A DNA stretch of 64,000 nucleotides from Nitratireductor sp. XY-223 (GCF_004959855.1 NZ_SPNT01000012.1:1-64000), one strand, 5' to 3'. Numbered from the stretch's first letter, positions 42,533 through 53,146 are shown. The notes: a model not told the origin generated them from the letters alone. Made by a program: numbers and translations.

Positions 42533-44952
42533 ACGTCCAGACACCCCCCAGCGCCGAAGAGCGCGTCGAGAAACTCCAGGGCCTCGGATCCTCCCGCAAG
42601 CGCGTCGAGGACGCCCGCTTCACGCAAGGCAAGGGCAACTATGTCGACGATATCAAGCTGCCCGGCATGCTGTTCGGCGACTTCGTCCGCTCGCCCTACG
42701 GCCACGCCCGCATCAAATCCATCAACAAGGACGCGGCGCTCGCCCTTCCCGGCGTTGTCGCGGTTCTGACCGCGGAGGACCTCAAGCCGCTGAACCTGCA
42801 CTACATGCCGACGCTGGCGGGCGACGTCCAGGCGGTGCTTGCCGACGAGAAGGTGCTGTTCCAGAACCAGGAGGTCGCCTTTGTCGTGGCCGAGGACCGC
42901 TACATCGCCGCCGACGCGACTGAGCTGGTCGAGGTGGACTATGAGGAACTTCCCGCCCTCACCGACGCCTTCAAGGCGATGGATGCCGACGCGCCGCTGC
43001 TGCGCGAAGACATCAAGGACAAGATGGAAGGCGCGCACGGCCCGCGCAAGCATCACAACCACATCTTCCACTGGGAAGAGGGTGACGAGGCCGGCGCCAG
43101 CCAGGCGCTCGCCGACGCCGAAGTGACGGTCGAGGAACTGATCACCTACCAGCGTGTTCATCCCTGCCCGCTCGAGACCTGCGGCTGCGTTGCTTCGATG
43201 GACAAGATCAACGGCAAGCTGACCCTGTGGGGCACCTTCCAGGCGCCGCACGCGGTGCGCACCGTCGCCTCGCTGATCACCAATATCCCGGAGCACAATA
43301 TCCGGGTCATCTCGCCGGATATCGGCGGCGGATTCGGCAACAAGGTCGGCGTCTATCCGGGTTACATCTGCTCGGCGGTCGCCTCGATCGTGACCGGCGT
43401 CCCGATCAAATGGGTCGAGGACCGCATCGAGAACCTGACGGCCACCGCCTTTGCCCGCGACTACCACATGACCGGTAAGCTGGCGGCGACCAGCGACGGC
43501 AAGATCACCGGCCTGCACTGCCACGTCCTTGCCGATCACGGCGCTTTCGACGCCTGCGCCGATCCGACCAAGTTCCCGGCGGGCTTCTTCCACATCTGCA
43601 CCGGTTCATACGACATTCCCGTCGCCTATGTCGGCGTCGACGGCGTCTACACCAACAAGGCGCCGGGCGGCGTTGCCTATCGCTGCTCGTTCCGCGTCAC
43701 GGAAGCCGCCTACATGATCGAGCGCATGATCGACATCCTCGCGCTCAAGCTGAAGATGGACCCGGTCGAACTGCGGATGAAGAACTTCATCGGCAAGGAG
43801 CAGTTTCCCTACGCATCGGCGCTCGGCTGGGAATATGACAGCGGCGACTACCACACCGCGATGCAGAAGGCGATGGACAGCGTCAGCTACCAGGCCCTTC
43901 GCGACGAACAGGCGCAGAACCGCGCCGCGTTCGACCGCGGCGAGACCCGCAAGCTGATGGGGATTGGGGTGGCCCACTTCACCGAAATAGTCGGCGCCGG
44001 GCCGGTTAAGAACTGCGACATCCTCGGGCTCGGCATGTTCGACAGCTGCGAGATCCGCATCCACCCGACCGGATCGGCTATCGCCCGCCTCGGCACCATC
44101 AGCCAGGGCCAGGGCCATGCGACGACCTTCGCGCAGATCCTCGCCAGCGAAATCGGCATCCCCGCCGAGGACATCACGCTCGAGGAAGGCGACACCGACA
44201 CCGCGCCCTACGGCCTCGGCACTTACGGATCGCGCTCGACCCCGGTGGCCGGCGCCGCGACGGCCATGGCCGGCCGCAAGATCCGCGCCAAGGCGCAGAT
44301 GATCGCCGCCTATCTTCTGGAAGTGCACGAGGACGATCTCGAATGGGATATCGACCGCTTCCAGGTCAAAGGCAACCCCGAGGCGCACAAGACGATGAAG
44401 GAAATCGCCTTTGCGTCCTACAACCAGGCGATCCCCGGGCTGGAACCCGGTCTCGAGGCGGTGTCCTACTACGATCCGCCCAACATGACCTATCCGTTCG
44501 GCGCCTATATCTGCGTCGTCGATGTCGATGTCGACACCGGTGTCACAGACGTTCGCAGCTTCTACGCGCTCGACGATTGCGGCACCCGCATCAACCCGAT
44601 GATCATCGAGGGCCAGGTCCATGGCGGCCTGACCGAGGCGCTGGCGATCGCCATGGGACAGGACATCTCCTATGACGAGATCGGCAACGTTCAGGGCGGC
44701 AGCTTGATGGACTTCTTCCTGCCGACCGCCGTCGAGACGCCGATGTGGGAGACCGACCACACGACGACGCCCAGCCCGCATCACCCGATCGGTGCCAAGG
44801 GTGTCGGCGAAAGCCCCAATGTCGGCGGCGTTCCGGCCTTCTCCAACGCCGTCAACGACGCCTTCGCCCACAAGGGCCTGACCCACACGCAGATGCCGCA
44901 CGATCACTGGCGCGTCTGGAAGACGGCCCAAAGCCTCGGGCTGACCGGTTGA
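42529..44952 (+). CDS. coxL: Carbon monoxide dehydrogenase large (Mo-Cu) subunit CoxL, form I
   Basis: This 807-residue catalytic subunit oxidises CO to CO2 at a molybdopterin-cytosine-dinucleotide Mo bridged through S to Cu. The active-site loop VAYRCSFR (Cys386 binds Cu) is the form I signature, as opposed to AYRGAGR of form II. Gln238 in TFQAPHA and Glu761 in KGVGESP match the catalytic Gln240 and Glu763 of Oligotropha, all with the same offset of two. The start at 42529 overlaps the coxS stop; the longer frame is a shadow. Length is nearly identical to the known enzyme. Confidence 0.97.
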   Translation: MNVQTPPSAEERVEKLQGLGSSRKRVEDARFTQGKGNYVDDIKLPGMLFGDFVRSPYGHARIKSINKDAALALPGVVAVLTAEDLKPLNLHYMPTLAGDVQAVLADEKVLFQNQEVAFVVAEDRYIAADATELVEVDYEELPALTDAFKAMDADAPLLREDIKDKMEGAHGPRKHHNHIFHWEEGDEAGASQALADAEVTVEELITYQRVHPCPLETCGCVASMDKINGKLTLWGTFQAPHAVRTVASLITNIPEHNIRVISPDIGGGFGNKVGVYPGYICSAVASIVTGVPIKWVEDRIENLTATAFARDYHMTGKLAATSDGKITGLHCHVLADHGAFDACADPTKFPAGFFHICTGSYDIPVAYVGVDGVYTNKAPGGVAYRCSFRVTEAAYMIERMIDILALKLKMDPVELRMKNFIGKEQFPYASALGWEYDSGDYHTAMQKAMDSVSYQALRDEQAQNRAAFDRGETRKLMGIGVAHFTEIVGAGPVKNCDILGLGMFDSCEIRIHPTGSAIARLGTISQGQGHATTFAQILASEIGIPAEDITLEEGDTDTAPYGLGTYGSRSTPVAGAATAMAGRKIRAKAQMIAAYLLEVHEDDLEWDIDRFQVKGNPEAHKTMKEIAFASYNQAIPGLEPGLEAVSYYDPPNMTYPFGAYICVVDVDVDTGVTDVRSFYALDDCGTRINPMIIEGQVHGGLTEALAIAMGQDISYDEIGNVQGGSLMDFFLPTAVETPMWETDHTTTPSPHHPIGAKGVGESPNVGGVPAFSNAVNDAFAHKGLTHTQMPHDHWRVWKTAQSLGLTG

Positions 44953-45023
44953 GGCATGACCCGCGCCGCCATTGAATTCCGGCGGCGCGGCGACACTTAT
45001 GAACCAATAGGCTTCGGCTGTTT

Positions 45024-45902
45024 ATGAATAAGCAAAACGATATCGGCCCCAAATTGCTGGCCGCCGGCTATGTCGCCGACGATGCGTTGGCGACCGCCCT
45101 GCAACTGACGCTCACCCTTCAGCGTCCGCTCCTGCTCGAGGGCGAGGCCGGGGTCGGCAAGACCGAGACGGCAAAGGCCCTCGCGGCGGCGCTCGACACG
45201 CGGCTGATCCGCCTGCAGTGCTACGAGGGCCTCGACGCGACGGCGACGATCTACGAGTGGAATTACCAGAAGCAGCTCCTGGCGATCCGGGCGCGCGAAC
45301 ACGACAACATTTCTGCAGAGGCGATCGAGAAGCAGATCTTCTCCGAGGATTTTCTTCTGCGCCGGCCCCTGCTGGAAGCGATCAGCCAGGATCGGAGCCC
45401 CGTTCTGCTGATTGACGAGATCGACCGCGCCGACGAGGAGTTCGAGGCCTATCTGCTGGAGATCCTCTCGGACTTCCAGGTGACGATCCCCGAACTCGGC
45501 ACCATCGCGGCGACCAGCCGGCCCTATGTCATCCTGACCTCGAACGGCACGCGCGAACTTTCCGACGCGCTGCGACGCCGCTGCCTTTACTCCTATGTCG
45601 AATTCCCCGATCACGCGCGGGAACTTGCCATCCTGAAGGCGCGCATGCCGGACCTCGAGGAGAAGCTCGCCGATTCAATCATCGGCTTCGTCCAGCAGCT
45701 TCGCAAGGAAGACCTCGAGAAGAAGCCCGGCATCGCCGAGACGCTGGACTGGGCGGCGGCACTCAGCGGCCTCGGTCTCAATGCGCTCGGCGACGACATC
45801 GACAAGGTCACGCAGACGATGATCTGCCTGTTGAAGACCGAGTCCGACCTGAAATCGGTCCCCCGCGAACTGGTTTCGCGGCTGGCCGGAAAGGCCGCCT
45901 GA
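45024..45902 (+). CDS. coxD: CoxD, MoxR-type AAA+ ATPase for active-site assembly
   Basis: This 292-residue AAA+ ATPase has Walker A GEAGVGKT (40-47), Walker B VLLIDEIDRADEE and sensor-1 ILTSNGTRELSDALRRRC. CoxD is known to help insert sulfur and copper into apo-CoxL. It follows coxL by 71 bp and overlaps coxE at TGATG. The ribosome site is weak. Confidence 0.92.
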   Translation: MNKQNDIGPKLLAAGYVADDALATALQLTLTLQRPLLLEGEAGVGKTETAKALAAALDTRLIRLQCYEGLDATATIYEWNYQKQLLAIRAREHDNISAEAIEKQIFSEDFLLRRPLLEAISQDRSPVLLIDEIDRADEEFEAYLLEILSDFQVTIPELGTIAATSRPYVILTSNGTRELSDALRRRCLYSYVEFPDHARELAILKARMPDLEEKLADSIIGFVQQLRKEDLEKKPGIAETLDWAAALSGLGLNALGDDIDKVTQTMICLLKTESDLKSVPRELVSRLAGKAA

Positions 45903-47107
45903 TGGCCGGGGGCGCAACAGTGACCGGGGGCGTAACAGTGACCGCGCGCGCGACACTGACCGACCGTATCGTCGGTTTCATCGATCACCTGCGCGCCAAC
46001 GGCTTCACGGTCGGGACCGAGGAAAGCGGCCGCATCGCGGCCTTTCTCGCCGAGCGGCCGCTTCCGCCGCTGTCCAAAATCCGCCAGGAGCTGAAGATCC
46101 TTCTGACCGGCAACAAGGAGGAATGGCTGCGTTTCGATGAGTTGTTCGAAGCCTACTGGCTTGCGACGGGACGGGTCCGCACCCACCTGCAGCGCACCAC
46201 CTCGCCGCATGTCAAAAACCCGTTGCGCCACGCGCCGGTGTGGCAGGACCATCTGGCCGACACGCATGCCGGCACCGAAGCCCCGCAGATCGAGAGCGAC
46301 GGCGCCGGCGAACGCGCCGGCGAGGCGACGGGCCGCCTGATTGCCGCCAGGCATTCGGTCGACCGGAAGACCGACCTCAAGCACATTGTCGATCCGGAGG
46401 AGATGCGGGCCGCGGAGGCGCTTGCCCTGCGGCTGGCTCAGGCGATGCGGTACCGTCTTTCCAGGCGCCACAGGGCGGCGCGTCGCGGCAGGCGCATCGA
46501 CCTGCGCCGCACCATTCGCCGTGCCCTGCCGCGCGGCGGCGAACCCATCGAGCTGTTCAGGCGAACGACACCCGACCGCCCGGTGCATATCATCATCTTT
46601 CTCGACGTCTCCGGCTCGATGAAGCACTACAGCCGCTTCTTCTTGCAATTCGTCAAGGGACTGGTGTGTTCGTGGATGCAATCGGACGCCTTCGTCTTCC
46701 ACACCCGCCTCATCCGCGTGACGGACGCCGTGCGCGACCGCAATTCGGCCCGCGCCATGACCCGGCTGGCACTGATGGCCGAAGGGTTCGGCGGCGGCAC
46801 GAAACTGGGCGAGAGCCTTGCCAAGTTCAACCGGTCCTATGCGCGCCGGCTCACCAATTCACGCACTGTCGCCATCATCCTGAGCGACGGATACGACACC
46901 GGCTCGCCCGAGGAACTCGCAACCGAACTGGCGCGGCTGAAGCGCCATATCCGCCGCCTCGTCTGGCTTAATCCGCTGCTTGGCTGGCGCGACTACGCGC
47001 CCGTCACCGCAGCCATGCAGGCGGCGCAGCCCCATATCGACCATTTTGCCGCCGCCAACTCGCTGGAGAGCCTGGCGGCGCTCGAGCCGCAGCTGGCGCA
47101 GCTTTGA
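45902..47107 (+). CDS. coxE: CoxE, von Willebrand factor A domain protein
   Basis: This 401-residue protein has a C-terminal VWA domain (IIIFLDVSGSMKHYSRFFLQF with the MIDAS DxSxS motif, and GGGTKLGESL, ILSDGYDTG). It is the usual partner of the MoxR-type CoxD in metal-site maturation. The first 17 residues are a Gly/Thr/Val repeat (GGATVTGGVTVTARATLT) and an internal start is conceivable. It overlaps coxD by one base. Confidence 0.92.
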   Translation: MAGGATVTGGVTVTARATLTDRIVGFIDHLRANGFTVGTEESGRIAAFLAERPLPPLSKIRQELKILLTGNKEEWLRFDELFEAYWLATGRVRTHLQRTTSPHVKNPLRHAPVWQDHLADTHAGTEAPQIESDGAGERAGEATGRLIAARHSVDRKTDLKHIVDPEEMRAAEALALRLAQAMRYRLSRRHRAARRGRRIDLRRTIRRALPRGGEPIELFRRTTPDRPVHIIIFLDVSGSMKHYSRFFLQFVKGLVCSWMQSDAFVFHTRLIRVTDAVRDRNSARAMTRLALMAEGFGGGTKLGESLAKFNRSYARRLTNSRTVAIILSDGYDTGSPEELATELARLKRHIRRLVWLNPLLGWRDYAPVTAAMQAAQPHIDHFAAANSLESLAALEPQLAQL

Positions 47108-47117
47108 GACGACCGCC

Positions 47118-47954
47118 ATGAAGCTATCGCAAAACACGCTGGACCTGATCGAGACGCTGCGCGGCAGCGGCCGAAGCTTCTGCGTCGCCACCATCGTGCG
47201 CACCAAGGACGCCACCTCGGCCAAGCCCGGCGCAAAGGCCGTGGTGACGGAAGACGGCGAACTGCACGGCTTTCTCGGCGGCGGCTGCGTCACCGGCGCG
47301 GTCAGGAAGGAGGCCATGGCCGCGCTCGCGTGCCAGCAGCCGAAACTGATGCGCGTCAGGCCGAAAGACGAGGTCGTCGCGCCGGTCGACAAGGACGGCA
47401 CCACGCTGCACAAATCCTCCTGCCCGAGCGGCGGAACCGTGGAGATTTTCCTCGAACCGATGAAGGCCCGCCGCCGCCTGGTCATCCTCGGCGATTCGCC
47501 GATCGCGCAGACGCTTGTCGCGATTGCCGGCACCATCGGCTATCAGACGATCGCCGGCGCGCCGGGCGAACCGGACGAGGCGATGGAGAAGGCCGATTCC
47601 TGTTTCTCGGATTTCGCGGAAGCCGCCGCGCAGGCCGGCCCCGGCGATGCGCTGATCCTGTCGACGCAGGGGCGCCGTGACCGCGAGGCGTTGCGCGCGG
47701 CACTGCAGTCGCAGGCCGGCTATATCGGCATGGTGGCGAGCCGCCGCAAGTTCGCGGTGCTGGCCGAGGAATTCTCCGCCGACCCGCAACTGCGCGCGCG
47801 TCTTGCCGATGTGCGCGCCCCCGCCGGCCTCGACATCAAGGCGGTGGAGCCCGAGGAGATCGCCCTGTCGATCATGGGCGAGATCATCGCCCTGCGCCGC
47901 GCCGGGCAGTTCAGCAAAGCCGAAACCGTCAAGGACGAGGCGGCGCGATCATGA
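47118..47954 (+). CDS. coxF: CoxF, XdhC/CoxI-family maturation protein
   Basis: This 278-residue XdhC-like protein has an N-terminal CoxI-type domain (CVATIVRTKDATSAKPGAKAVV, GFLGGGCVTGAVRKEA) and a Rossmann part (RRLVILGDSPIAQTLVAIA, LSTQGRRDREAL, YIGMVASRRKFAVL). Relatives hold and sulfurate the molybdenum cofactor before insertion. The ATG at 47118 starts homology; the longer frame lies within coxE. It overlaps the next gene as ATGA. Confidence 0.9.
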   Translation: MKLSQNTLDLIETLRGSGRSFCVATIVRTKDATSAKPGAKAVVTEDGELHGFLGGGCVTGAVRKEAMAALACQQPKLMRVRPKDEVVAPVDKDGTTLHKSSCPSGGTVEIFLEPMKARRRLVILGDSPIAQTLVAIAGTIGYQTIAGAPGEPDEAMEKADSCFSDFAEAAAQAGPGDALILSTQGRRDREALRAALQSQAGYIGMVASRRKFAVLAEEFSADPQLRARLADVRAPAGLDIKAVEPEEIALSIMGEIIALRRAGQFSKAETVKDEAARS

Positions 47955-48601
47955 AACCGGCAACGCACAATCTCGACGCGGTGCTCCTGGCCGCCGGCCT
48001 TTCGCGGCGCATGGGCGGAGAAAACAAGCTGCTGCTGCGGTTTCAGGGGCAGCCGCTGGTCAGGCACACCGCCGCAACGCTGTCAATGGCGGGATTCCGC
48101 AAGGTTCTGGTGGTCACCGGCCATGACGCCGCACGGATCGAAGAGGCGCTTGAAGGCCTCGACGTTGTCACGAGCCGCAATCCGGATTACCGCAAGGGGC
48201 AGATGTCCTCCGTCGTTCACGGCCTGCGTGAATTGTTGCCGGGCGAAGGGACCGCACCACCGGCCGAAGGCATCATGATCGCGCTCGCCGACATGCCCTA
48301 TCTGGAGGCCTGCGACTACCGCGATCTCGCCCGTACCTTCCGCGATGACGGATGCCGGCGCATCATCGTTCCCGAATATCTCGGCCAGCGCGGCAACCCG
48401 ATCATCCTGCCGCCGGAACTGGCTGCCGTGGCGTCCGCCGGAGACCTCAATACCGGCTGCCGCCGGCTGATCGAAAACCGCCCCGACGACGTGCGCACCG
48501 TCGACGTCGGCAATTCGGCATTCGTGCGCGACATCGACACCGCGGCCGATTACGGCCGTGCCGTGCGATCGTCCTATCCCGCGGCGCCCTGCTGCGGATA
48601 A
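47951..48601 (+). CDS. MobA-like molybdenum cofactor nucleotidyltransferase
   Basis: This 216-residue NTP transferase has LLAAGLSRRMGGENKLLLRFQGQPLVRHTAATL (nucleotide loop and Lys) and MIALADMPYLEACDY with the metal Asp, then GQRGNPIILP. It resembles MocA, which adds CMP to molybdopterin. CoxL needs exactly this cytosine dinucleotide form, so the placement between coxF and coxG is functionally sensible. Confidence 0.88.
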   Translation: MKPATHNLDAVLLAAGLSRRMGGENKLLLRFQGQPLVRHTAATLSMAGFRKVLVVTGHDAARIEEALEGLDVVTSRNPDYRKGQMSSVVHGLRELLPGEGTAPPAEGIMIALADMPYLEACDYRDLARTFRDDGCRRIIVPEYLGQRGNPIILPPELAAVASAGDLNTGCRRLIENRPDDVRTVDVGNSAFVRDIDTAADYGRAVRSSYPAAPCCG

Positions 48602-48627
48602 ATCCCCGAAAGACAAGGAACCGCCCT

Positions 48628-49080
48628 ATGGAAATGAGCGACTCGCAACGCATCCGCGCCCCGCGCCAGACCGTCTACCACGCATTGAACGACCCGGAAA
48701 TCCTTAAACAGTCCATACCGGGCTGCGAGGAACTCGAAATGGTCTCCGACACGGAAATGACGGCCACCGTCGTGCTGCGCGTCGGCCCCGTCAAGGCGCG
48801 CTTCGCCGGCAACGTGGAACTCTCCGACCTTGTCCCGCCGGAAAGCTACACGATCAGCGGCGAAGGCAAGGGCGGCGTTGCCGGTTTCGCCAAGGGCGGC
48901 GCGACGGTCAAGCTGATCGAGGACGGCGACGACACCATCCTGGAATACGACGTGAGGGCTGATATCGGCGGCAAGCTGGCCCAGCTCGGCAGCCGGCTGA
49001 TCAACTCGACCTCGAAAAAACTGGCCGGCCAGTTCTTCTCCAATTTCAGCGCCATCGTGGAAAAGGAGGCGGTCGCCTGA
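48628..49080 (+). CDS. coxG: CoxG, SRPBCC-family protein
   Basis: This 150-residue SRPBCC-fold protein (APRQTVYHALNDPEILKQSIPGCEELEMVSD, VELSDLVPPESYTISGEGKGG, GGKLAQLGSRLINSTSKKLAGQFFSNF) is characteristic of CoxG, implicated in recruiting CO dehydrogenase to the membrane. The ATG at 48628 begins the family N-terminus. It is last in the cox operon and convergent with an Lrp gene. Confidence 0.92.
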   Translation: MEMSDSQRIRAPRQTVYHALNDPEILKQSIPGCEELEMVSDTEMTATVVLRVGPVKARFAGNVELSDLVPPESYTISGEGKGGVAGFAKGGATVKLIEDGDDTILEYDVRADIGGKLAQLGSRLINSTSKKLAGQFFSNFSAIVEKEAVA

Positions 49081-49094
49081 CCGCCCGGGCCTGA

Positions 49095-49553
49095 TCACAC
49101 CGGGATATAGGCCTGCGACTTGATCTCCTTCAGGATCAGGCTCGTCTTGACATGGGCGATGCCCGGAAGCTGGAACAGGAACTCCTCCAGGAGCTGGTTG
49201 TAGGCGGCCTGGTCCTCGCAGATCACCCGCAGGTGGTAGTCCGCGTCGCCCGTCGTTGCCAGGCATTCGAGCACCTCCTCGCGCTGCGTGACGGCGGCGA
49301 TGAATTCCTTCAGCCGGCTGGTCTCGTGCCGCACCAGCGATACATAGACGATTGCCTGGAACCCGAGCCCCGTCGACGGGCCGTCGACGATCGCCGAGTA
49401 GCGGCGGATGATGCCGGATTTTTCCAGCGCGTTGACACGCCGCCAGCACACCGATGCCGACAGACCCACCTTGTCGGCCAGTGCCTGGTTGGTGATCTGG
49501 CAATCCTTCTGCAATTCCCGAAGCAATGCGCGGTCATGCCGGTCAAGCCGCAT
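49095..49553 (-). CDS. Lrp/AsnC-family regulator
   Basis: This 152-residue regulator has the N-terminal HTH (DRALLRELQKDCQITNQALADKVGLSASVCWRRVNALEKSGIIRRYSAIV) and the RAM ligand domain (AIVYVSLVRHETSRLKEF, CLATTGDADYHLRVICEDQAAYNQLLEEFLFQLPGIAHVKTSLILKEIK). The ATG at 49553 with GGAG is preferred to a TTG four codons upstream. It is divergent from the indolepyruvate oxidoreductase gene and probably controls it in response to an amino acid. Confidence 0.9.
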   Translation of the reverse strand: MRLDRHDRALLRELQKDCQITNQALADKVGLSASVCWRRVNALEKSGIIRRYSAIVDGPSTGLGFQAIVYVSLVRHETSRLKEFIAAVTQREEVLECLATTGDADYHLRVICEDQAAYNQLLEEFLFQLPGIAHVKTSLILKEIKSQAYIPV

Positions 49554-49692
49554 TCCGATCTCCAAATTTTTCGAGTTAGTGCCGCTTTTTGGTGAATTTA
49601 TCCTATTCGCCGCGATTTCACAAACAAAATGGACAGATTTACCGGGGGATTCGGGCTAAACTGTTGCAAACAAAACTCAGGGGATGCGCATC

Positions 49693-52600
49693 ATGAACGT
49701 TCATGCTCCCATGCCGCTGGTGGAGTATAGCCTGGACGACCGTTACCAGCGGCGCTCGGGCCGGGTCTACATGACCGGCACCCAGGCCATCACACGCATT
49801 GTCCTCGACCAGGCTCTGCGCGACCGCCAGGCCGGCCTCAACACCGCCGGCTTCGTCTCCGGCTATCGCGGCTCGCCCCTCGGCGGCGTCGATCTCGAAA
49901 TGTGGCGCAGCGCAGCGCTCCTGAAGGAACGCAATATTGAGTTCCTGCCGGCCGTCAACGAGGATCTGGCGGCGACCGCCGTGCTCGGCTCGCAGCAGGT
50001 CGAGACCGACCCGAACAGGCAGGTCGACGGCGTTTTCGGCCTCTGGTACGGCAAGGGTCCGGGCGTCGACCGAGCCGGCGATGCGCTTAAGCATGGCAAC
50101 GCCTACGGCTCCTCCCCGCATGGTGGCGTCCTCGTCGTTGCGGGCGACGACCATGGCTGCGTCTCCTCCTCCATGCCGCACCAGTCGGACGTTGCCTTCA
50201 TGGCCTGGTTCATGCCGACGCTCAATCCTTCCAATGTCGGCGAATACCTGCAATTCGGCGAATACGGCTACGCGCTCAGCCGCTATTCAGGCATGTGGGT
50301 CGGCTTCAAGGCGATTTCCGAGACGGTGGAATCCGCCGCCTCGGTCGAGATCCTGCCGGATCGGGTTTTCAGAACGCCCGATTTCGATATTCCGCCGACC
50401 GGCCTTCACTACCGCTGGCCCGATCTTCCCGGTCCCCAGATCGAGGAGCGCATGGAGGCCAAGAAACAGGCCGTCTTCGCCTTTGCCGAGGCCAATCCCA
50501 TCGACCGGCGCATCTACAATCACGACGACGCCACCTTCGGCATCGTCACAACGGGCAAGGGTCACCTCGACCTGATGGAGGCGCTGCGCCTGCTCGGCCT
50601 CAACCGAAAGGCCTGCCGCGATCTCGGCATCGACATCTACAAGGTCGGCATGGTCTGGCCGCTGCCGCGGCGCGACGCCCTGTCGTTCGTCAAGGGCAAG
50701 CGCGAGGTGCTTGTGATCGAGGAAAAGCGCGGCATCATCGAAAGCCAGTTCAAGGAATATTTCTACGACCATCCGGGCGACAAGCCCGACCACATGGTCG
50801 GCAAGCGCGACGAGGACGGCGACCGCCTCGTGCCGTGGACCGGCGAATTGTCGCCGCTGCAACTGGCGCCGCTCGTCGCCCGGCGCCTCGACCTCATCTT
50901 CGATACCGACCGTTTCAGCAAGCGCGCCGAACATCTGAGCGAAAACCGGCTGGCGCCGATCGCCGTCGCGGGCGCCACCCGCACCCCCTATTTCTGCTCC
51001 GGCTGCCCGCACAATTCCTCGACAAAGGTTCCCGAAGGCTCCAAGGCGCTCGCCGGCATCGGCTGCCATTTCATGGCCAGCTGGATGGACCGCGAGACCA
51101 CCTCGCTGATCCAGATGGGCGGCGAGGGCGTCAACTGGGCGGCCTCCTCGAAATTCACCGGCAACGGCCATATCTTCCAGAATCTCGGCGAAGGCACCTA
51201 CTACCATTCCGGATCGATGGCCATCCGCCAGTCGATCGCCGCCGGCGCCAACATCACCTACAAGATCCTCTTCAACGACGCCGTCGCCATGACCGGCGGC
51301 CAGCCGGTCGACGGGCCGATCAGCGTCCAGGCGATCGCCCACGAGGTGCGCGCCGAGGGCGTCGAGCGCATCGCCCTCGTCTCTGACGAACCCGGCAAGT
51401 TCTCGCTGTCGGATTTTCCGGCCCGCACCACGCTGCACCACCGCCGCGAACTCGATCCGTTGCAGCGCGAGCTGCGCGAGGTACCCGGCGTTTCGGCGCT
51501 GATCTACGAGCAGACCTGCGCCACGGAAAAGCGCCGTCGCCGCAAGCGCGGCCAGATGGAGGATCCCAAACGCTTCGCCTTCATCAACGAACTCGTCTGC
51601 GAGGGCTGCGGTGACTGCTCGGTCGAATCCAACTGCCTGAGCATCGAGCCGGTGGAAACGGAGTTCGGCCGCAAGCGGCGCGTCAACCTGTCCTCCTGCA
51701 ACAAGGATTTTTCCTGCCTCGACGGATTCTGCCCCAGTTTCGTGACGGTCGAGGGCGCCGAGCGCCGCAAGAGCCAGGGCACGAAGACCGACGCGGCGGA
51801 ACTGGCGGAAGAACTGCCCCTGCCGAAGCGGCACAGCCTGGAAAAACCCTATAACCTCCTCGTCACCGGCGTCGGCGGCACGGGCGTCGTCACCGTCGGC
51901 GCGCTTATCACCATGGCCGCCCATCTTGAGGCGAAGGGCGCATCGGTTCTCGATTTCACCGGCTTTGCGCAAAAATTCGGCCCGGTGCTGAGCTTCATCC
52001 GGCTGGCCGACGATCCGGCGGCGATCAACCAGGTGCGCATCGACGACGGTTCCGCCGACGCGCTGATCGGCGGCGACATTGTCGTTTCCTCCTCACCCAA
52101 GGCATCGCGTTCATATCGCCCGGACATGAAAGCGGTTCTCAACCTTGCCGAATCGCCGACCGGCGACATCGTACGCAATCGCGACGCCAGCCTCGCCGTT
52201 GACCGGCGCCAGGCGGAAATCGAAAGCGCCGTCGGCGCCGACAACGTATCGTCGCTCGACGCCAACCGCCTGTCTGAGAAGCTGCTGGGCGACACGGTCT
52301 ATTCGAACATCATCCTGCTCGGCTTTGCCTGGCAGCGGGGACTGGTGCCGGTCTCGCTCGAGGCGCTGATGCGCGCCATCGAATTGAACGGCGTTGCCAT
52401 TGACGCCAACATCCAGGCCTTCTCCTGGGGACGGATCGCCGCCGCCCGGCCAGACCTTCTTCCCGACTTTGCGGAAGCGGGCAACCCGGAGGAACAGACC
52501 CTCGAAACGGTCGTCGAGCGCCGCGAAGCCTTCCTGGCCGACTATCAGGACAAGGCCTATGCGGACCGTTTCCGGCGCACCGTCGATGCGGTCAAGACGC

Positions 52601-53124
52601 ATGAGCGGGCAATCGGCACCAGCGGCCTTGCCGAAACCGTCGCCTGGTCGCTGTTCAAGCTGATGGCCTACAAGGACGAATACGAGGTGGCGCGGCTGCA
52701 CGCCGATCCGGCCTTCCTGGACAAGCTGAAGGAGCGCTTCGACGGCGATTTCACGATCAAATACTATCTTGCGCCGCCGCTGCTGCCGCTCGGCAAGGAC
52801 GCGCGCGGCCGGCCGCGCAAACGCCAGTTCGGCAACTGGATGCTGCCGGTCTTCCGCGCGCTTGCGCGCATGAGACGGCTGCGCGGCACGGCGTTCGATC
52901 CGTTCGGATACGGACACGACCGCAAGCTGGAAAGAAGCCTGATCTCCTGGTTCGAGACCCTGGTCGGCGACAACCTCGACAAGATCACGGCAGAAAACGC
53001 CGGGGACTGGCGCGAACTGTTCGAGTTGCCGATGCAGATACGCGGCTATGGACCTGTGAAGGAAGAAGCGGTAGCAAAGGCCAGATCGCAGGCCGAAACG
53101 GGCCTCGCCAAACTCACCGCCTAA
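49693..53124 (+). CDS. Indolepyruvate ferredoxin oxidoreductase, single-chain, intact
   Basis: This 1143-residue fused alpha/gamma-type enzyme oxidises aryl-pyruvates to aryl-acetyl-CoA. The N-terminal domains include GLNTAGFVSGYRGSPLGG and the TPP-binding region CSGCPHNSSTKVPEG...GGEGVNW. The ferredoxin motif is CEGCGDC...SCNKDFSCLDGFCPSF, then the gamma domain TGVGGTGVVTVGALITMAAH and GFAQKFGPVLSF. The ATG at 49693 has AGGGG nine bases upstream; one at 49684 is too close. It is followed by an aminotransferase, consistent with aromatic amino acid breakdown. It is a paralogue of the broken copy at 0.4-2.6 kb. Confidence 0.92.
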   Translation: MNVHAPMPLVEYSLDDRYQRRSGRVYMTGTQAITRIVLDQALRDRQAGLNTAGFVSGYRGSPLGGVDLEMWRSAALLKERNIEFLPAVNEDLAATAVLGSQQVETDPNRQVDGVFGLWYGKGPGVDRAGDALKHGNAYGSSPHGGVLVVAGDDHGCVSSSMPHQSDVAFMAWFMPTLNPSNVGEYLQFGEYGYALSRYSGMWVGFKAISETVESAASVEILPDRVFRTPDFDIPPTGLHYRWPDLPGPQIEERMEAKKQAVFAFAEANPIDRRIYNHDDATFGIVTTGKGHLDLMEALRLLGLNRKACRDLGIDIYKVGMVWPLPRRDALSFVKGKREVLVIEEKRGIIESQFKEYFYDHPGDKPDHMVGKRDEDGDRLVPWTGELSPLQLAPLVARRLDLIFDTDRFSKRAEHLSENRLAPIAVAGATRTPYFCSGCPHNSSTKVPEGSKALAGIGCHFMASWMDRETTSLIQMGGEGVNWAASSKFTGNGHIFQNLGEGTYYHSGSMAIRQSIAAGANITYKILFNDAVAMTGGQPVDGPISVQAIAHEVRAEGVERIALVSDEPGKFSLSDFPARTTLHHRRELDPLQRELREVPGVSALIYEQTCATEKRRRRKRGQMEDPKRFAFINELVCEGCGDCSVESNCLSIEPVETEFGRKRRVNLSSCNKDFSCLDGFCPSFVTVEGAERRKSQGTKTDAAELAEELPLPKRHSLEKPYNLLVTGVGGTGVVTVGALITMAAHLEAKGASVLDFTGFAQKFGPVLSFIRLADDPAAINQVRIDDGSADALIGGDIVVSSSPKASRSYRPDMKAVLNLAESPTGDIVRNRDASLAVDRRQAEIESAVGADNVSSLDANRLSEKLLGDTVYSNIILLGFAWQRGLVPVSLEALMRAIELNGVAIDANIQAFSWGRIAAARPDLLPDFAEAGNPEEQTLETVVERREAFLADYQDKAYADRFRRTVDAVKTHERAIGTSGLAETVAWSLFKLMAYKDEYEVARLHADPAFLDKLKERFDGDFTIKYYLAPPLLPLGKDARGRPRKRQFGNWMLPVFRALARMRRLRGTAFDPFGYGHDRKLERSLISWFETLVGDNLDKITAENAGDWRELFELPMQIRGYGPVKEEAVAKARSQAETGLAKLTA

Positions 53125-53146
53125 TCCCAATCAGGAAAGCAGGACG

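Noticed and set aside
42529-44952. Form II (CO dehydrogenase-like) assignment for CoxL
   Set aside because: The active-site loop is AYRCSFR, the form I signature, not AYRGAGR.
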